This document shows, piece after piece, positions 29,502 through 37,161 of a stretch of DNA of 37,335 nt (its first letter is position 1; every line of letters begins with the position of its first letter). Origin of the DNA: Fimenecus sp045531435 (lineage in GTDB: Bacteria > Bacillota > Clostridia > Oscillospirales > Acutalibacteraceae). Location of the stretch: contig JAZSDZ010000100.1 in assembly GCA_045531435.1 (NCBI GenBank), positions 1 to 37,335 of the forward strand. Direction: 5' to 3'. The notes under the pieces were generated by a model. The model was not told the origin of the DNA, ran no database searches, and was given only the letters and a program-made list of their open reading frames with translations. The position numbers and the translations under genes are program-made.

Positions 29502-30416
29502 ATGAAAAAGATTTTATCAATAACATTATCGTTACTTATTGTGGCTATGTCACTTACAATGATGACTTCTGCAGCACCAACACTTCTTGGTGATGTGAAT
29601 GGTGACGGCGAAGTAACATCAAGAGACGCAAGATGGGTTTTACAATATTCAGTAGGAATTTTGACAGACTCCGATTTAAAATGCCCTGAAAATGCTGACT
29701 ATGATGGTAATGGTGAAGTAACCTCAAGAGATGCAAGAAAAACATTACAGGCATCCGTAGGTCTTGATACAGACACACCTTCAACACCAACAGACCCTAA
29801 AAAGGCATATTATGCAAAGCTCTTTAATGAAGAATCGGCAAAGATGTCAAAGGGAACATATGATTGGACAAGAATATGTGCGTTTACAAAAGATGTTGAT
29901 GTGGGAAGTGCAACTGACATACTCAACAGTATTATAAAAGGTGTTGATGAAAATGCTGACCTTAATTCTGTTGTCGGTGGCTTTTTAGGTGTAGGTAGTG
30001 CAAGTGGTAAAAAGGGCGATGCAGGAAAGTATGCTATAATAGCTATGAAACTTACTGAAGGTGATATTAAAGAAATCAAAGAAGCCAGTGACCAGGTTAC
30101 ATTGATTCTCAACGACAGTAAGAATCCTTCAAATGGTGGCAATACTCCGTTTAACCATATTTCAAATGACTTTGTTACTGAAGATGATGTTAAAAATGCA
30201 ATATCAGGTGTGACAACATCAATTGCGGTTAGTGAGTGCAATTTCAAATATTTTGATGTAAGCATTACCGCAAGAGTTGATAAGAATCAAAAACCAACTG
30301 TGCTTTGGATAAGATACAAAACAGATGCATCAATGAAATTAAAGGTTGCATCAGTTAATGTCAGCGGTACAGGTGAACTTGAAACAACACTTACATACAC
30401 AAATTTCAAATACTGA
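29502..30416 (+). CDS. Secreted dockerin protein with the unrecognised domain, paralogue C
   Basis: 304 aa from ATG 29502 (AGGTG 6 nt upstream); the frame opens at 29442, but that lies in the promoter. Signal peptide 1-24 (cleavage near TSA-AP). A type I dockerin at about 28-88 has two Ca-binding repeats, DVNGDGEVTSRDARWVLQYS and DYDGNGEVTSRDARKTLQAS. Then a short TPSTPTDP linker and the same ~200-residue domain as the genes at 23927 and 24965, with IIKGVDENADL, VVGGFLG and terminal YTNFKY. The dockerin would plug the domain into a cohesin scaffold, whereas the paralogues are membrane-bound. Function of the domain unknown. Finding a dockerin suggests a fibre- or starch-degrading gut organism. 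Confidence 0.85.
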   Translation: MKKILSITLSLLIVAMSLTMMTSAAPTLLGDVNGDGEVTSRDARWVLQYSVGILTDSDLKCPENADYDGNGEVTSRDARKTLQASVGLDTDTPSTPTDPKKAYYAKLFNEESAKMSKGTYDWTRICAFTKDVDVGSATDILNSIIKGVDENADLNSVVGGFLGVGSASGKKGDAGKYAIIAMKLTEGDIKEIKEASDQVTLILNDSKNPSNGGNTPFNHISNDFVTEDDVKNAISGVTTSIAVSECNFKYFDVSITARVDKNQKPTVLWIRYKTDASMKLKVASVNVSGTGELETTLTYTNFKY

Positions 30417-30423
30417 GCATAGC

Positions 30424-30457
30424 AAAAGGGGCCGACATTTTTGTCAGTCCCTTAACT
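30424..30457. terminator. Shared convergent terminator
   Basis: AAGGG...GACA-TTTT-TGTC...CCCTT between the dockerin gene (+) and the phosphopantetheinyl transferase gene (-). The stem has an internal loop, and the U-tracts are weak on both sides. Confidence 0.55.
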
Positions 30458-30458
30458 T

Positions 30459-30968
30459 TTACCTTTTTTCACAAATCGATAACATATATTCACCGATTTT
30501 TTTTGTCTTGAAATCATATTCACTTAAACTATAAACATCAAATCCCTTGAAAACCTCACCAACACCTTCGCCACCGATTTTTGAGTACGCCTCTTTTTTA
30601 GTCCATATATCAAAGAATGTGTCAGGTGTGGGATTTTCCTTGAATATTTCAAGTTCTGTACCCTTGTAAAAACGATTTGCAATTTTACTTAAATCTCTCG
30701 TTTTGTCAATTTTTTCAATGTCAATGCCGATAGGCTTATCACTTGTGCACACAGCCACCATGTTACCGCTGTGAGAAATGCTTACAAAACAATTGTCAGC
30801 CAATGGTTTGTTTTTCTCGTCATAATGAAGATTTTCTGCACCCATTTTCAGGAGCTTGCCCGCAGCAAGAAAGCTTTCCTTCTTTTTACAATGTGCAAGT
30901 ACATTCTGTGGCAGATTATCTTTGTTTATTTCAATGTTATCCGAAATTTCAAAATAGCAAACCTTCAT
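30459..30968 (-). CDS. 4'-phosphopantetheinyl transferase, Sfp type
   Basis: 169 aa, shorter than Sfp (about 224 aa) because the N-terminal half is reduced. Motifs: CFVSISHSGNMV, then PIGIDIEKI with the metal-binding Asp/Glu pair, then FFDIWTKKEAYSKIGGEG. Such enzymes load phosphopantetheine from CoA onto carrier proteins of peptide or fatty acid synthases. No carrier or synthase gene is in the window, so the partner is unknown. It could be the housekeeping or a secondary-metabolism enzyme. Confidence 0.88.
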   Translation of the reverse strand: MKVCYFEISDNIEINKDNLPQNVLAHCKKKESFLAAGKLLKMGAENLHYDEKNKPLADNCFVSISHSGNMVAVCTSDKPIGIDIEKIDKTRDLSKIANRFYKGTELEIFKENPTPDTFFDIWTKKEAYSKIGGEGVGEVFKGFDVYSLSEYDFKTKKIGEYMLSICEKR

Positions 30969-30995
30969 TTTATCACCGAGAAAAGTTTACCATAT

Positions 30996-31673
30996 TTATT
31001 GAGATATATCAACTTTTTTTCCAAGATATTCTGACGGTGAAATCAGCACGCCATCCTTATACAATTCTAAATGAAGATGAATTCCGTCATCTTTTTCTAT
31101 GGAAATTTCATCTAAAAGTCCGATTTTGTCGCCCTGCTTGATTTCTTCACCGGCTTTTACTGTACTGTCCTTGCGAAGTCCGTGGTATTTTGCAATAAAT
31201 CCGTTTTCGTGGTCGATAGTCACAATCGTACCCCAAAGAGCGTTTTCCTGAATTTCAGTTACCGTGCCGTCATAAATGGCATTGATTCTGTCACCTGATG
31301 CACCCTTGATGTCAATGCCCTTGTGAATTCTCCAGTCGCCTGTGGTGATGTTCTTCACAAGCTCATCACGGGAAAATTCTTTTGATATGTTGCCATTTAA
31401 CGGAAAAATAAATTCCACATTACGTGGTGTAGGGGGTATGGTGGTAGTTTCAATATATCTGTCATCAGGCACATCATATACAGGAGTGTTTGCCTGAATG
31501 TCATCTTCGGTTGTAATTTCTTTCTGGGTAATCACATCAGTTTTATCAGGTATGAAATTATCATCATTTTCACTTGCTTTCCAGAAAGAAAAAAGCGTAA
31601 CAAGACAAAGTGCAAGTGCCGTAACGGAATATGCAGTCCTTTTAAAGTTTTCATCAAATTTTATTTTTTTCAA
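30996..31673 (-). CDS. spoIIQ: SpoIIQ-like M23 (LytM) peptidase
   Basis: 225 aa from a TTG start at 31673, chosen because GAGGTG lies 7 nt upstream; the upstream ATG at 31712 has no ribosome site. One membrane helix near the N terminus (YSVTALALCLVTLFSFW), an acidic/Thr-rich linker, then a LytM domain. RIHKGIDI and HLHLEL give the zinc ligands His, Asp and His, all present, as in clostridial SpoIIQ but unlike the degenerate Bacillus protein. SpoIIQ in the forespore pairs with SpoIIIAH to form the engulfment channel. The short size and single membrane anchor fit SpoIIQ, but a different membrane M23 peptidase is not excluded. Confidence 0.75.
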   Translation of the reverse strand: MKKIKFDENFKRTAYSVTALALCLVTLFSFWKASENDDNFIPDKTDVITQKEITTEDDIQANTPVYDVPDDRYIETTTIPPTPRNVEFIFPLNGNISKEFSRDELVKNITTGDWRIHKGIDIKGASGDRINAIYDGTVTEIQENALWGTIVTIDHENGFIAKYHGLRKDSTVKAGEEIKQGDKIGLLDEISIEKDDGIHLHLELYKDGVLISPSEYLGKKVDISQ

Positions 31674-31750
31674 TTCAAAACACCTCTGCCAATATTTTTG
31701 ACAAAGGTGCAAATTTTATACAAATTATAATTTATAGATTACACAACAAA

Positions 31751-31785
31751 GAAAAAAACGGACGGTTGCGGTTCCGTCCGTTTTT
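31751..31785. terminator. Terminator between divergent genes
   Basis: Strong hairpin CGGACGG (31759-31765) / CCGTCCG (31774-31780), with A7 on the left and T5 on the right. It lies upstream of both spoIIQ (-) and lexA (+), so neither gene ends here. On the minus strand two more hairpins precede it (31830-31846 and 31788-31800), which suggests a small RNA. The gap 31713-32049 also holds the lexA promoter and SOS box. Confidence 0.75.
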
Positions 31786-31960
31786 CCGGGCTTAAAGCCC
31801 TGAGGGGTTGTTTGAGGATGGGGTATGTTGTACTCTTATTGAGTACATTCAAATAATAAACTATAAATATTAAAAAACAATGAACATTCTTTTAAAAAAC
31901 AGATAATAATGAATCTTTTTTGCATTTTTAATAATTTTGAAAAAAATTTCAGAAAAATAA

Positions 31961-31974
31961 CGAACAAATGTTTA
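31961..31974. promoter_or_regulatory. LexA (SOS) box of lexA
   Basis: CGAACAAATGTTTA agrees with the Gram-positive LexA consensus except for its last base. Its last four bases belong to the -35 hexamer TTTACT (31971-31976), so LexA binding would block its own promoter. Confidence 0.88.
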
Positions 31975-31999
31975 CTTTTTGAAAATTATGTGTTAGAAT
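31971..31999 (+). promoter_or_regulatory. lexA promoter
   Basis: TTTACT (31971-31976), 17 bases, TAGAAT (31994-31999); AAGGAG precedes the ATG at 32050. Confidence 0.75.
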
Positions 32000-32049
32000 A
32001 TAGAAAAAGTTATACATTTTTATAAGATTTTAAATAAGGAGTAATTTTT

Positions 32050-32640
32050 ATGCGCCCTATTAACGATACTCAACAAAAGATTTATGAGTTCCTTTGTGAA
32101 CGTTCACAATGCGGTGTTCCGCCATCAGTTCGTGAAATCGGCTCTGCTGTGGGACTCCGTTCAACATCGTCTGTTCAGGCAAACCTTGATGCCCTTGAGG
32201 AGGCAGGATATATTGAGCGTGACCCGATGCTCAAGCGTTCAATCCGTGTGCTCGGTCAGGCTGAAAACGTGACAAGTGTTCCGCTTTTGGGTACTGTTAC
32301 TGCAGGTATGCCTATTCTTGCAGTTGAACAGATTGAGGGATACATTCCGTTTAATGGCAGAGTTTCCCGTGATAAATCACTTTTCGCACTTAAGGTGCGA
32401 GGTGAAAGTATGCTCTGGGCAGGTATCCTTGATGGTGACATCGTAATCTGTGAAAAAACACCTTATGCATCAAACGGCGAAATCGTCGTTGCTATGATTG
32501 AGGATGAGGCAACTGTCAAGAGATTTTATAAGGAAAACGGTCATTTCCGACTTCAGCCTGAAAATGATGCCTTTGAACCAATTATTACAAACGAAGTTAT
32601 CATTCTCGGCAAGGTTGTGGCACTTTACAGATATTATTAA
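32050..32640 (+). CDS. lexA: SOS repressor LexA
   Basis: 196 aa. An N-terminal winged helix (PPSVREIGSAVGLRSTSSVQ, 24-43) binds SOS boxes; the C-terminal S24 peptidase-like domain self-cleaves when stimulated by RecA-ssDNA. Cleavage site Ala85-Gly86 (TVTAGMP), catalytic Ser120 (RGESML) and Lys157 (ATVKRF) are all present, so it should be a functional inducible repressor. It has its own SOS box for autoregulation. Its predicted targets in this window are lexA itself and the lysis cassette at 13068-17290. Confidence 0.96.
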   Translation: MRPINDTQQKIYEFLCERSQCGVPPSVREIGSAVGLRSTSSVQANLDALEEAGYIERDPMLKRSIRVLGQAENVTSVPLLGTVTAGMPILAVEQIEGYIPFNGRVSRDKSLFALKVRGESMLWAGILDGDIVICEKTPYASNGEIVVAMIEDEATVKRFYKENGHFRLQPENDAFEPIITNEVIILGKVVALYRYY

Positions 32641-32647
32641 TAAGTAG

Positions 32648-32680
32648 GGGACGATGCCCACATCGTCCCGTTTCTTTTTT
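32648..32680 (+). terminator. lexA terminator
   Basis: GGGACGATG (32648-32656) / CATCGTCCC (32661-32669), loop CCCA, then GTTTCT6. Confidence 0.9.
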
Positions 32681-32685
32681 TCTCA

Positions 32686-32714
32686 TTGACAAACTATCAA
32701 AAAAATAGTTTAAT
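32686..32714 (+). promoter_or_regulatory. trpS promoter with internal inverted repeat
   Basis: TTGACA (32686-32691), 17 bases, TTTAAT (32709-32714). The spacer region carries AAACTAT (32691-32697) and ATAGTTT (32705-32711), a perfect 7-bp inverted repeat overlapping both boxes. No T-box fits in the short leader. Confidence 0.7.
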
Positions 32715-32750
32715 ATATAGGATACAAAATTTTAAGTAAAGGTGATATGA

Positions 32751-33758
32751 ATGGAAAACACCGCAGAAAAGAAAAAAATAGTTTTAAGTGCGATTCAGCC
32801 AACCGGTACACCAACACTCGGTAACTACCTTGGTGCACTTAAAAACTGGAAAAATATGAAGGATGATTATAACTGCCTTTACGCAGTTGCTGACTTGCAT
32901 TCACTTACAGTCCGTCCTGAACCTGCAACACTCCGTAAGAACACAATGGAGCTTTATGCGATACTTTTAGCACTTGGTCTTGACCCACAGGAAAGTGTAG
33001 TGTTTATTCAGAGCCACGTTCCACAGCACGCACAGTTAGCTTGGCTTCTTAATTGTTGCACACAGTTCGGTGAGGCTGCAAGAATGACACAGTTTAAGGA
33101 TAAGAGCGAAAAGCACCCTGAAAATGTAAATGTCGGTCTTTTCACATATCCGATTCTTATGGCTGCTGACATTCTTCTTTACCAGGCTGACTATGTGCCA
33201 ATCGGTGCTGACCAGAAACAGCATCTTGAAATTGCCCGTGATATTGCCGACAGATTTAACACAGTTTATGGCAACACATTCACAATGCCTGAACCATTTA
33301 TCGGCAAGGTTGGTGCTCGTGTTATGTCACTTCAGGACCCATTTGCTAAAATGAGCAAATCTGACCCGAATCCGAAGAGCTATATCTCAATGCTTGACGA
33401 TGATAATGTAATTGTAAAGAAAATCAAGAGTGCAGTTACTGATTCTGAAGCAAAGGTTCGTTATGCTGACGGTAAAGAGGGCATCAACAACCTTATGGGT
33501 ATTTATTCTTGTTGCACAGGTCTTTCTTATGAACAGATTGAAAAGGATTTCGACGGTAAAGGCTATGGTGACTTTAAAGCAGCAGTTGCAGAAGCCGTTG
33601 TTGAAGAACTTCGTCCGTTCAAGTCAGAATTCAACCGTCTTATCAACGACAAGACATACCTTAATGAATGTGCAAAAAATGGTGCAGAAAAAGCATCTCG
33701 TTTCGCACAACGAACACTTAATAAGGCTATGAAAAAGTCAGGCTTGTATATGCTTTAA
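32751..33758 (+). CDS. trpS: Tryptophanyl-tRNA synthetase
   Basis: 335 aa, normal length. Class I synthetase that joins Trp to tRNA-Trp. HIGH-equivalent TPTLGNY at 20-26 and KMSKS at 200-204 (AKMSKSDPN) are intact; IQPTGT, GADQKQHLE and ARDIADRFN are family signatures. The gene has its own promoter and is followed by a GGCGGGG palindrome. It is separated from lexA by a strong terminator, so it is not part of the SOS unit. Confidence 0.97.
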   Translation: MENTAEKKKIVLSAIQPTGTPTLGNYLGALKNWKNMKDDYNCLYAVADLHSLTVRPEPATLRKNTMELYAILLALGLDPQESVVFIQSHVPQHAQLAWLLNCCTQFGEAARMTQFKDKSEKHPENVNVGLFTYPILMAADILLYQADYVPIGADQKQHLEIARDIADRFNTVYGNTFTMPEPFIGKVGARVMSLQDPFAKMSKSDPNPKSYISMLDDDNVIVKKIKSAVTDSEAKVRYADGKEGINNLMGIYSCCTGLSYEQIEKDFDGKGYGDFKAAVAEAVVEELRPFKSEFNRLINDKTYLNECAKNGAEKASRFAQRTLNKAMKKSGLYML

Positions 33759-33776
33759 TTTAATATCATACGGTAA

Positions 33777-33796
33777 GGCGGGGTCTTGACCCCGCC
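33777..33796. repeat. 20-bp GGCGGGG palindrome, copy 3
   Basis: Third identical copy (see 316-335), 18 bp after the trpS stop; probably serves as its terminator. A short hairpin at 33845-33865 (CTTTTCCTC-AA-GGGGAAGG) follows in the same gap. Confidence 0.85.
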
Positions 33797-33934
33797 ATTT
33801 TCATATGTATAACAAATTGTATTTTAACGGGATGATTAAAGTGGGCTTTTCCTCAAGGGGAAGGCAACATCCCTGCAACCTCCAATTTGTCAACATATTC
33901 ACTCCACAGAACAACTTTCTTTTTTACTTTAATA

Positions 33935-33963
33935 TTGACATTAATTCATGCAAATCCTATAAT
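33935..33963 (+). promoter_or_regulatory. murT-gatD promoter
   Basis: TTGACA (33935-33940), 17 bases, TATAAT (33958-33963): a perfect consensus promoter. Confidence 0.9.
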
Positions 33964-33994
33964 AATTGATAGAAAATAAAACATAAGAAGGACT

Positions 33995-35377
33995 ATGAAA
34001 ATGGGTAAATTAAGATTTCTACTTGCCATAATAATTGGTAAGATTACAGCTTTTCTCCTTGATAAAATTTTTAAACGAGGCACTAATACACCGGGCATAA
34101 TTATGCTTAAAATCTGTCCCGATGCACTTTCTCGATTCAAAATGCCACGAAAGACAATCTGTGTAACTGGTACAAACGGCAAAACAGGTACATCAAATCT
34201 GCTTACTCACATTATCCGTAACAGTGGCAAAACAGTTGTCAATAACTCCAAAGGCTCAAATATGGCTCCCGGACTTGTATCGGCACTTGTGACACAATGC
34301 ACATTGGGTGGTAAGGTAACTGCTGATGTTGCTGTCCTTGAGGTTGATGAGCGTTCATCACAGTACATTTATACTGAATTTACACCGAATTACATTCTCT
34401 GCACAAACCTTTTCCGTGACTCGATTATGCGAAATGGCCATAGTGGTTTTATTTTCGATAAAATCAACGATTATCTAAGTGAAAAGACAACTCTTGTACT
34501 TAACGGTAACGACGGAATTTCAGGACTTTTAGGTGAAGGTGTCTGTGAAAGAGTTTTCTATTCAGTAAACGAAACTCAGCGAAGCACAACGGAATGTGCT
34601 GACACAGTCTGCGACCTTATTGCTTGTCCTAAATGTAACCACAAGCTTGATTATGAATTTTTCCATTATAATCATATAGGTGTGCCAAAGTGTTCACATT
34701 GTGGTTTTAAGATGCCTGAAAGCAGATTTTTCGCAAGTGATGTTGATTTTGAAAAAGGAACTTTCGTTTTCAATGGCGATAAAGGTGAAAGCCTTGTGCT
34801 TCCATTCCAGAAAGGCAATTTCTTCAATGTTTTCAACATAACAGGTGCTTGTGCTGTGTGCCGACTTTTAGGCATTGATATTGAAATAATTGAAAATAGT
34901 ATTGAGGACTTGTCATCAAAGACAGGCCGTTTTCAGGAAAAGAAATACAATGGTGTCGAAGTTGTTTCAATGCTCTCAAAAAATCAGAATCCGATTTCTT
35001 GCTCACAGAGTCTTAAATACCTTGATAGCACTGACTCAGAAAAAGATGTTGTATTGCTCATTACCGACTCAAATGACAAGGTTCACGGTCACGAGGATAT
35101 TTCGTGGCTTTACGATACGGATTTTTCACCACTCAATAATGAAAACATCAAAACTGTTTATATTGGTGGAAGTCGTTGCTATGATGTTGCACAGTGTCTT
35201 GAAATCAAGGACATTGATACAGGAAAACTTGTTCTTTTTGAAAATTATGATGAACTTGCAACTGAAATCAGCAAAAAGAGTATTGTTGGCAGAAGTGTAA
35301 TTGTCTATTTTGAACTTTATGCAACAAGCGTTGTTGAAAAAATCAAAACTGCACTTTCACAGAAAGGGGATAAATAA
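33995..35377 (+). CDS. murT: Lipid II isoglutaminyl synthase, Mur-ligase subunit MurT
   Basis: 460 aa. MurT activates the D-Glu alpha-carboxylate of lipid II for amidation with ammonia supplied by GatD. An N-terminal hydrophobic segment (LRFLLAIIIGKITAFLL) is typical. The ATPase motif VTGTNGKTGTS lies at 57-67. A zinc ribbon is inserted in the central domain (Cys211, Cys214, Cys233, Cys236). The C-terminal MurT domain has GHEDISWLYD with the conserved Asp. The next gene, 2 bp downstream, is the GatD-like partner. An ATG six bases downstream (34001) is also a possible start. Nothing suggests that MurT is defective. Confidence 0.92.
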   Translation: MKMGKLRFLLAIIIGKITAFLLDKIFKRGTNTPGIIMLKICPDALSRFKMPRKTICVTGTNGKTGTSNLLTHIIRNSGKTVVNNSKGSNMAPGLVSALVTQCTLGGKVTADVAVLEVDERSSQYIYTEFTPNYILCTNLFRDSIMRNGHSGFIFDKINDYLSEKTTLVLNGNDGISGLLGEGVCERVFYSVNETQRSTTECADTVCDLIACPKCNHKLDYEFFHYNHIGVPKCSHCGFKMPESRFFASDVDFEKGTFVFNGDKGESLVLPFQKGNFFNVFNITGACAVCRLLGIDIEIIENSIEDLSSKTGRFQEKKYNGVEVVSMLSKNQNPISCSQSLKYLDSTDSEKDVVLLITDSNDKVHGHEDISWLYDTDFSPLNNENIKTVYIGGSRCYDVAQCLEIKDIDTGKLVLFENYDELATEISKKSIVGRSVIVYFELYATSVVEKIKTALSQKGDK

Positions 35378-35379
35378 TT

Positions 35380-36087
35380 ATGGCAAAAATGGTAATTGAA
35401 ATTCTTTATCCCGAATACAATAATCTTTATGGTGACAGAGGCAATTGGGAATATCTCAACAAAAAACTCACTCTTGCAGGATATGATGTGGAAATTATCG
35501 AAACATCTCTTTTCGACGAACCTGCATTCGTGAATAATAAGGTGGATTTTCTTCTTATATCACCTTGTCAGGAAAAGCATCAGCTCAATGAAATTGAACA
35601 ACTTAAAAAATATAGTGATGTAATTAAAGACAGAATCAATAATGGTGGAGTAATTCTTGCAACAGGTAATGCCTTTGAGTTTTTCGGTGAATATATCGAA
35701 AATGACAAGGGTGAAAAGACGGAATGTCTCGGAATTTACCCATACTATGCAAAACAGTTTTCAAGGCTTCGTTACAATGATTGCAGTGTCGGTGAATTTG
35801 ATGGTATGCAGCTTGTAGGCTTCAAAAACCTTCTCAGCCACTCTTATGGTGAAAATCCATATCCGTTTCTCAATATGAAAAAAGGTGCAGGTATGAACCC
35901 TGATTGCAAAATCGAAGGTGTTCATCAGAATAACCTTTTCGCAACATACCACACAGGACCGATTCTTTCACTCAATCCACAATTTACAGATTATCTTATA
36001 AAGCTTGTGGACAAAAATTATGTCCCTGTTTCACTGGAATACGAAAAACAGGCATACGAAAGCAGATTAAAAGAATTACTTAAATAA
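35380..36087 (+). CDS. gatD: GatD-like amidotransferase lacking the catalytic cysteine
   Basis: 235 aa. The fold and opening PEYNNLYGDRGNWEYL are GatD-like (class I glutamine amidotransferase of the CobB/CobQ group), and it directly follows murT. In active GatD the nucleophile elbow reads like ICGGYQFLG. Here residues 94-103 are ATGNAFEFFG, so the cysteine column is Gly96. The catalytic-His segment, usually YLHGPIL, is YHTGPIL, putting Thr192 in the His column with His191 one place earlier. The reading frame is intact and not decayed. It may be a structural partner of MurT that uses free ammonia, or a divergent enzyme. Confidence 0.8.
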   Translation: MAKMVIEILYPEYNNLYGDRGNWEYLNKKLTLAGYDVEIIETSLFDEPAFVNNKVDFLLISPCQEKHQLNEIEQLKKYSDVIKDRINNGGVILATGNAFEFFGEYIENDKGEKTECLGIYPYYAKQFSRLRYNDCSVGEFDGMQLVGFKNLLSHSYGENPYPFLNMKKGAGMNPDCKIEGVHQNNLFATYHTGPILSLNPQFTDYLIKLVDKNYVPVSLEYEKQAYESRLKELLK

Positions 36088-36095
36088 AATTGGGT

Positions 36096-36122
36096 GTCAT
36101 TCTGAGCGTAGCAAAGAATCTT
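36096..36122. repeat. MITE-like element, half copy
   Basis: GTCATTCTGAGCGTAGCAAA plus AGAATCT matches one arm of the elements at 368, 18818 and 29286, with no opposite end nearby. Confidence 0.6.
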
Positions 36123-36148
36123 CCCCAAATAATGCATACAAAAAATAT

Positions 36149-36173
36149 GGCGGAGCCTTGACCTGACTCCGCC
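36149..36173. terminator. Convergent terminator, GGCGGAG variant
   Basis: GGCGGAG (36149-36155) / CTCCGCC (36167-36173) between gatD (+) and the SleB-like gene (-). On the minus strand the stem is followed by ATATTTTTTG. Confidence 0.7.
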
Positions 36174-36178
36174 GTTTA

Positions 36179-36880
36179 TTATTTACAAAACACATGTCGC
36201 CCGATAGTCGTCACAACAGGCCTTGTCCTAATCCAACGATTGCTTGTTTTTGAAGGATTATAATAGTATATAGCACCGCCGGTAGGGTCCCAACCGTTAA
36301 TCGCATCTCTTGCAGCCTTTTTCGCTGTATCATCAGGTGCAACATTCCAGTTGCTGTCCCTTACTGCCGAAAATGCACCTGCCTGATAAACAACGCCTGA
36401 AATGGAATCAGGGAATGAGGAGTGTTGAACACGATTAAGCACAACTGCGCCAACTGCAACCTGTCCCGTGTAGCTTTCACCACGAGCTTCAGCGGCAATT
36501 ACTTTTGCAAGAAGATATATATCGTTTGAACTGTATCCGTTTGTGGATGAGGATGAGCCCGAACCTAACCCTAAATATAATAATGTTTTAGGACCTGCAA
36601 TTCCGTCGGCTGTGATTCCGCAGTTTTTCTGAAATTGACGGACTGCCTTCTGAGTGGCTGTGCCATAAACTCCGTCAACAGAACCATTATATAATCCTAA
36701 GGATTTCAGTTTCTTCTGGATTTGCCTTACTTCCTGACCTCGTGACCCAAGACTTGAAAGCGTCTGCGTGTTTTCGTGTATAAAGCCGATTGCCATAATA
36801 ACCATAGCATTCAATAGGATGATAGCGATAATCTGTAAGAAAATCTGTCGTTTGTTTCTGTATTCCTTTTTTGTATCCAT
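36179..36880 (-). CDS. sleB: SleB-like spore cortex-lytic enzyme
   Basis: 233 aa from the ATG at 36880 (GGAGAG 6 nt upstream). One N-terminal membrane helix or signal anchor (IFLQIIAIILLNAMVIMAIG), a peptidoglycan-binding domain (SRGQEVRQIQKKLKSLGLYN, then VYGTATQKAVRQFQ), a Ser-rich linker, and a C-terminal Hydrolase_2 domain with AAEARGESYTGQVAVG (catalytic Glu), VLNRV and YYYNPSKTSN. SleB is a lytic transglycosylase that degrades spore cortex at germination. No ypeB gene follows in this window. A related vegetative cell-wall hydrolase is an alternative, since the domain is shared. Confidence 0.82.
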   Translation of the reverse strand: MDTKKEYRNKRQIFLQIIAIILLNAMVIMAIGFIHENTQTLSSLGSRGQEVRQIQKKLKSLGLYNGSVDGVYGTATQKAVRQFQKNCGITADGIAGPKTLLYLGLGSGSSSSTNGYSSNDIYLLAKVIAAEARGESYTGQVAVGAVVLNRVQHSSFPDSISGVVYQAGAFSAVRDSNWNVAPDDTAKKAARDAINGWDPTGGAIYYYNPSKTSNRWIRTRPVVTTIGRHVFCK

Positions 36881-37027
36881 AAAATTCTCTCCGAATAGCA
36901 TATTTGTTATTTATATTTACCCATAAAAACCTGATTATGCATGTTGCACAATAAATAATGTTAAAATATGGTAAAACAGACAAATTGAATAAAGGTGAAA
37001 AAAATTAAAAAAAAATGAAAAAAATTG

Positions 37028-37056
37028 TTGACAAGTTTGAATTGTTGTGTTATTAT
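37028..37056 (+). promoter_or_regulatory. rRNA promoter P1
   Basis: TTGACA (37028-37033), 17 bases, TATTAT (37051-37056), preceded by an A-rich stretch (36985-37025) like an UP element. Confidence 0.82.
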
Positions 37057-37132
37057 ATCAAAGCTGTCTGCGAGAGATACAAGCTCAGCAGTAAGAAAAA
37101 CTTAAAAATTTTAAAAAAGTTTGAAAAAACTG

Positions 37133-37161
37133 TTGACAAACTCGAGGGGTTTTGCTATAAT
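37133..37161 (+). promoter_or_regulatory. rRNA promoter P2
   Basis: TTGACA (37133-37138), 17 bases, TATAAT (37156-37161), 105 bp after P1, again with an A/T-rich upstream stretch. Confidence 0.88.

Noticed and set aside
32641..32750. T-box leader before trpS
   Set aside because: Only about 35 nt lie between the predicted start point and the ATG, too short for a T-box, and no T-box sequence is seen.
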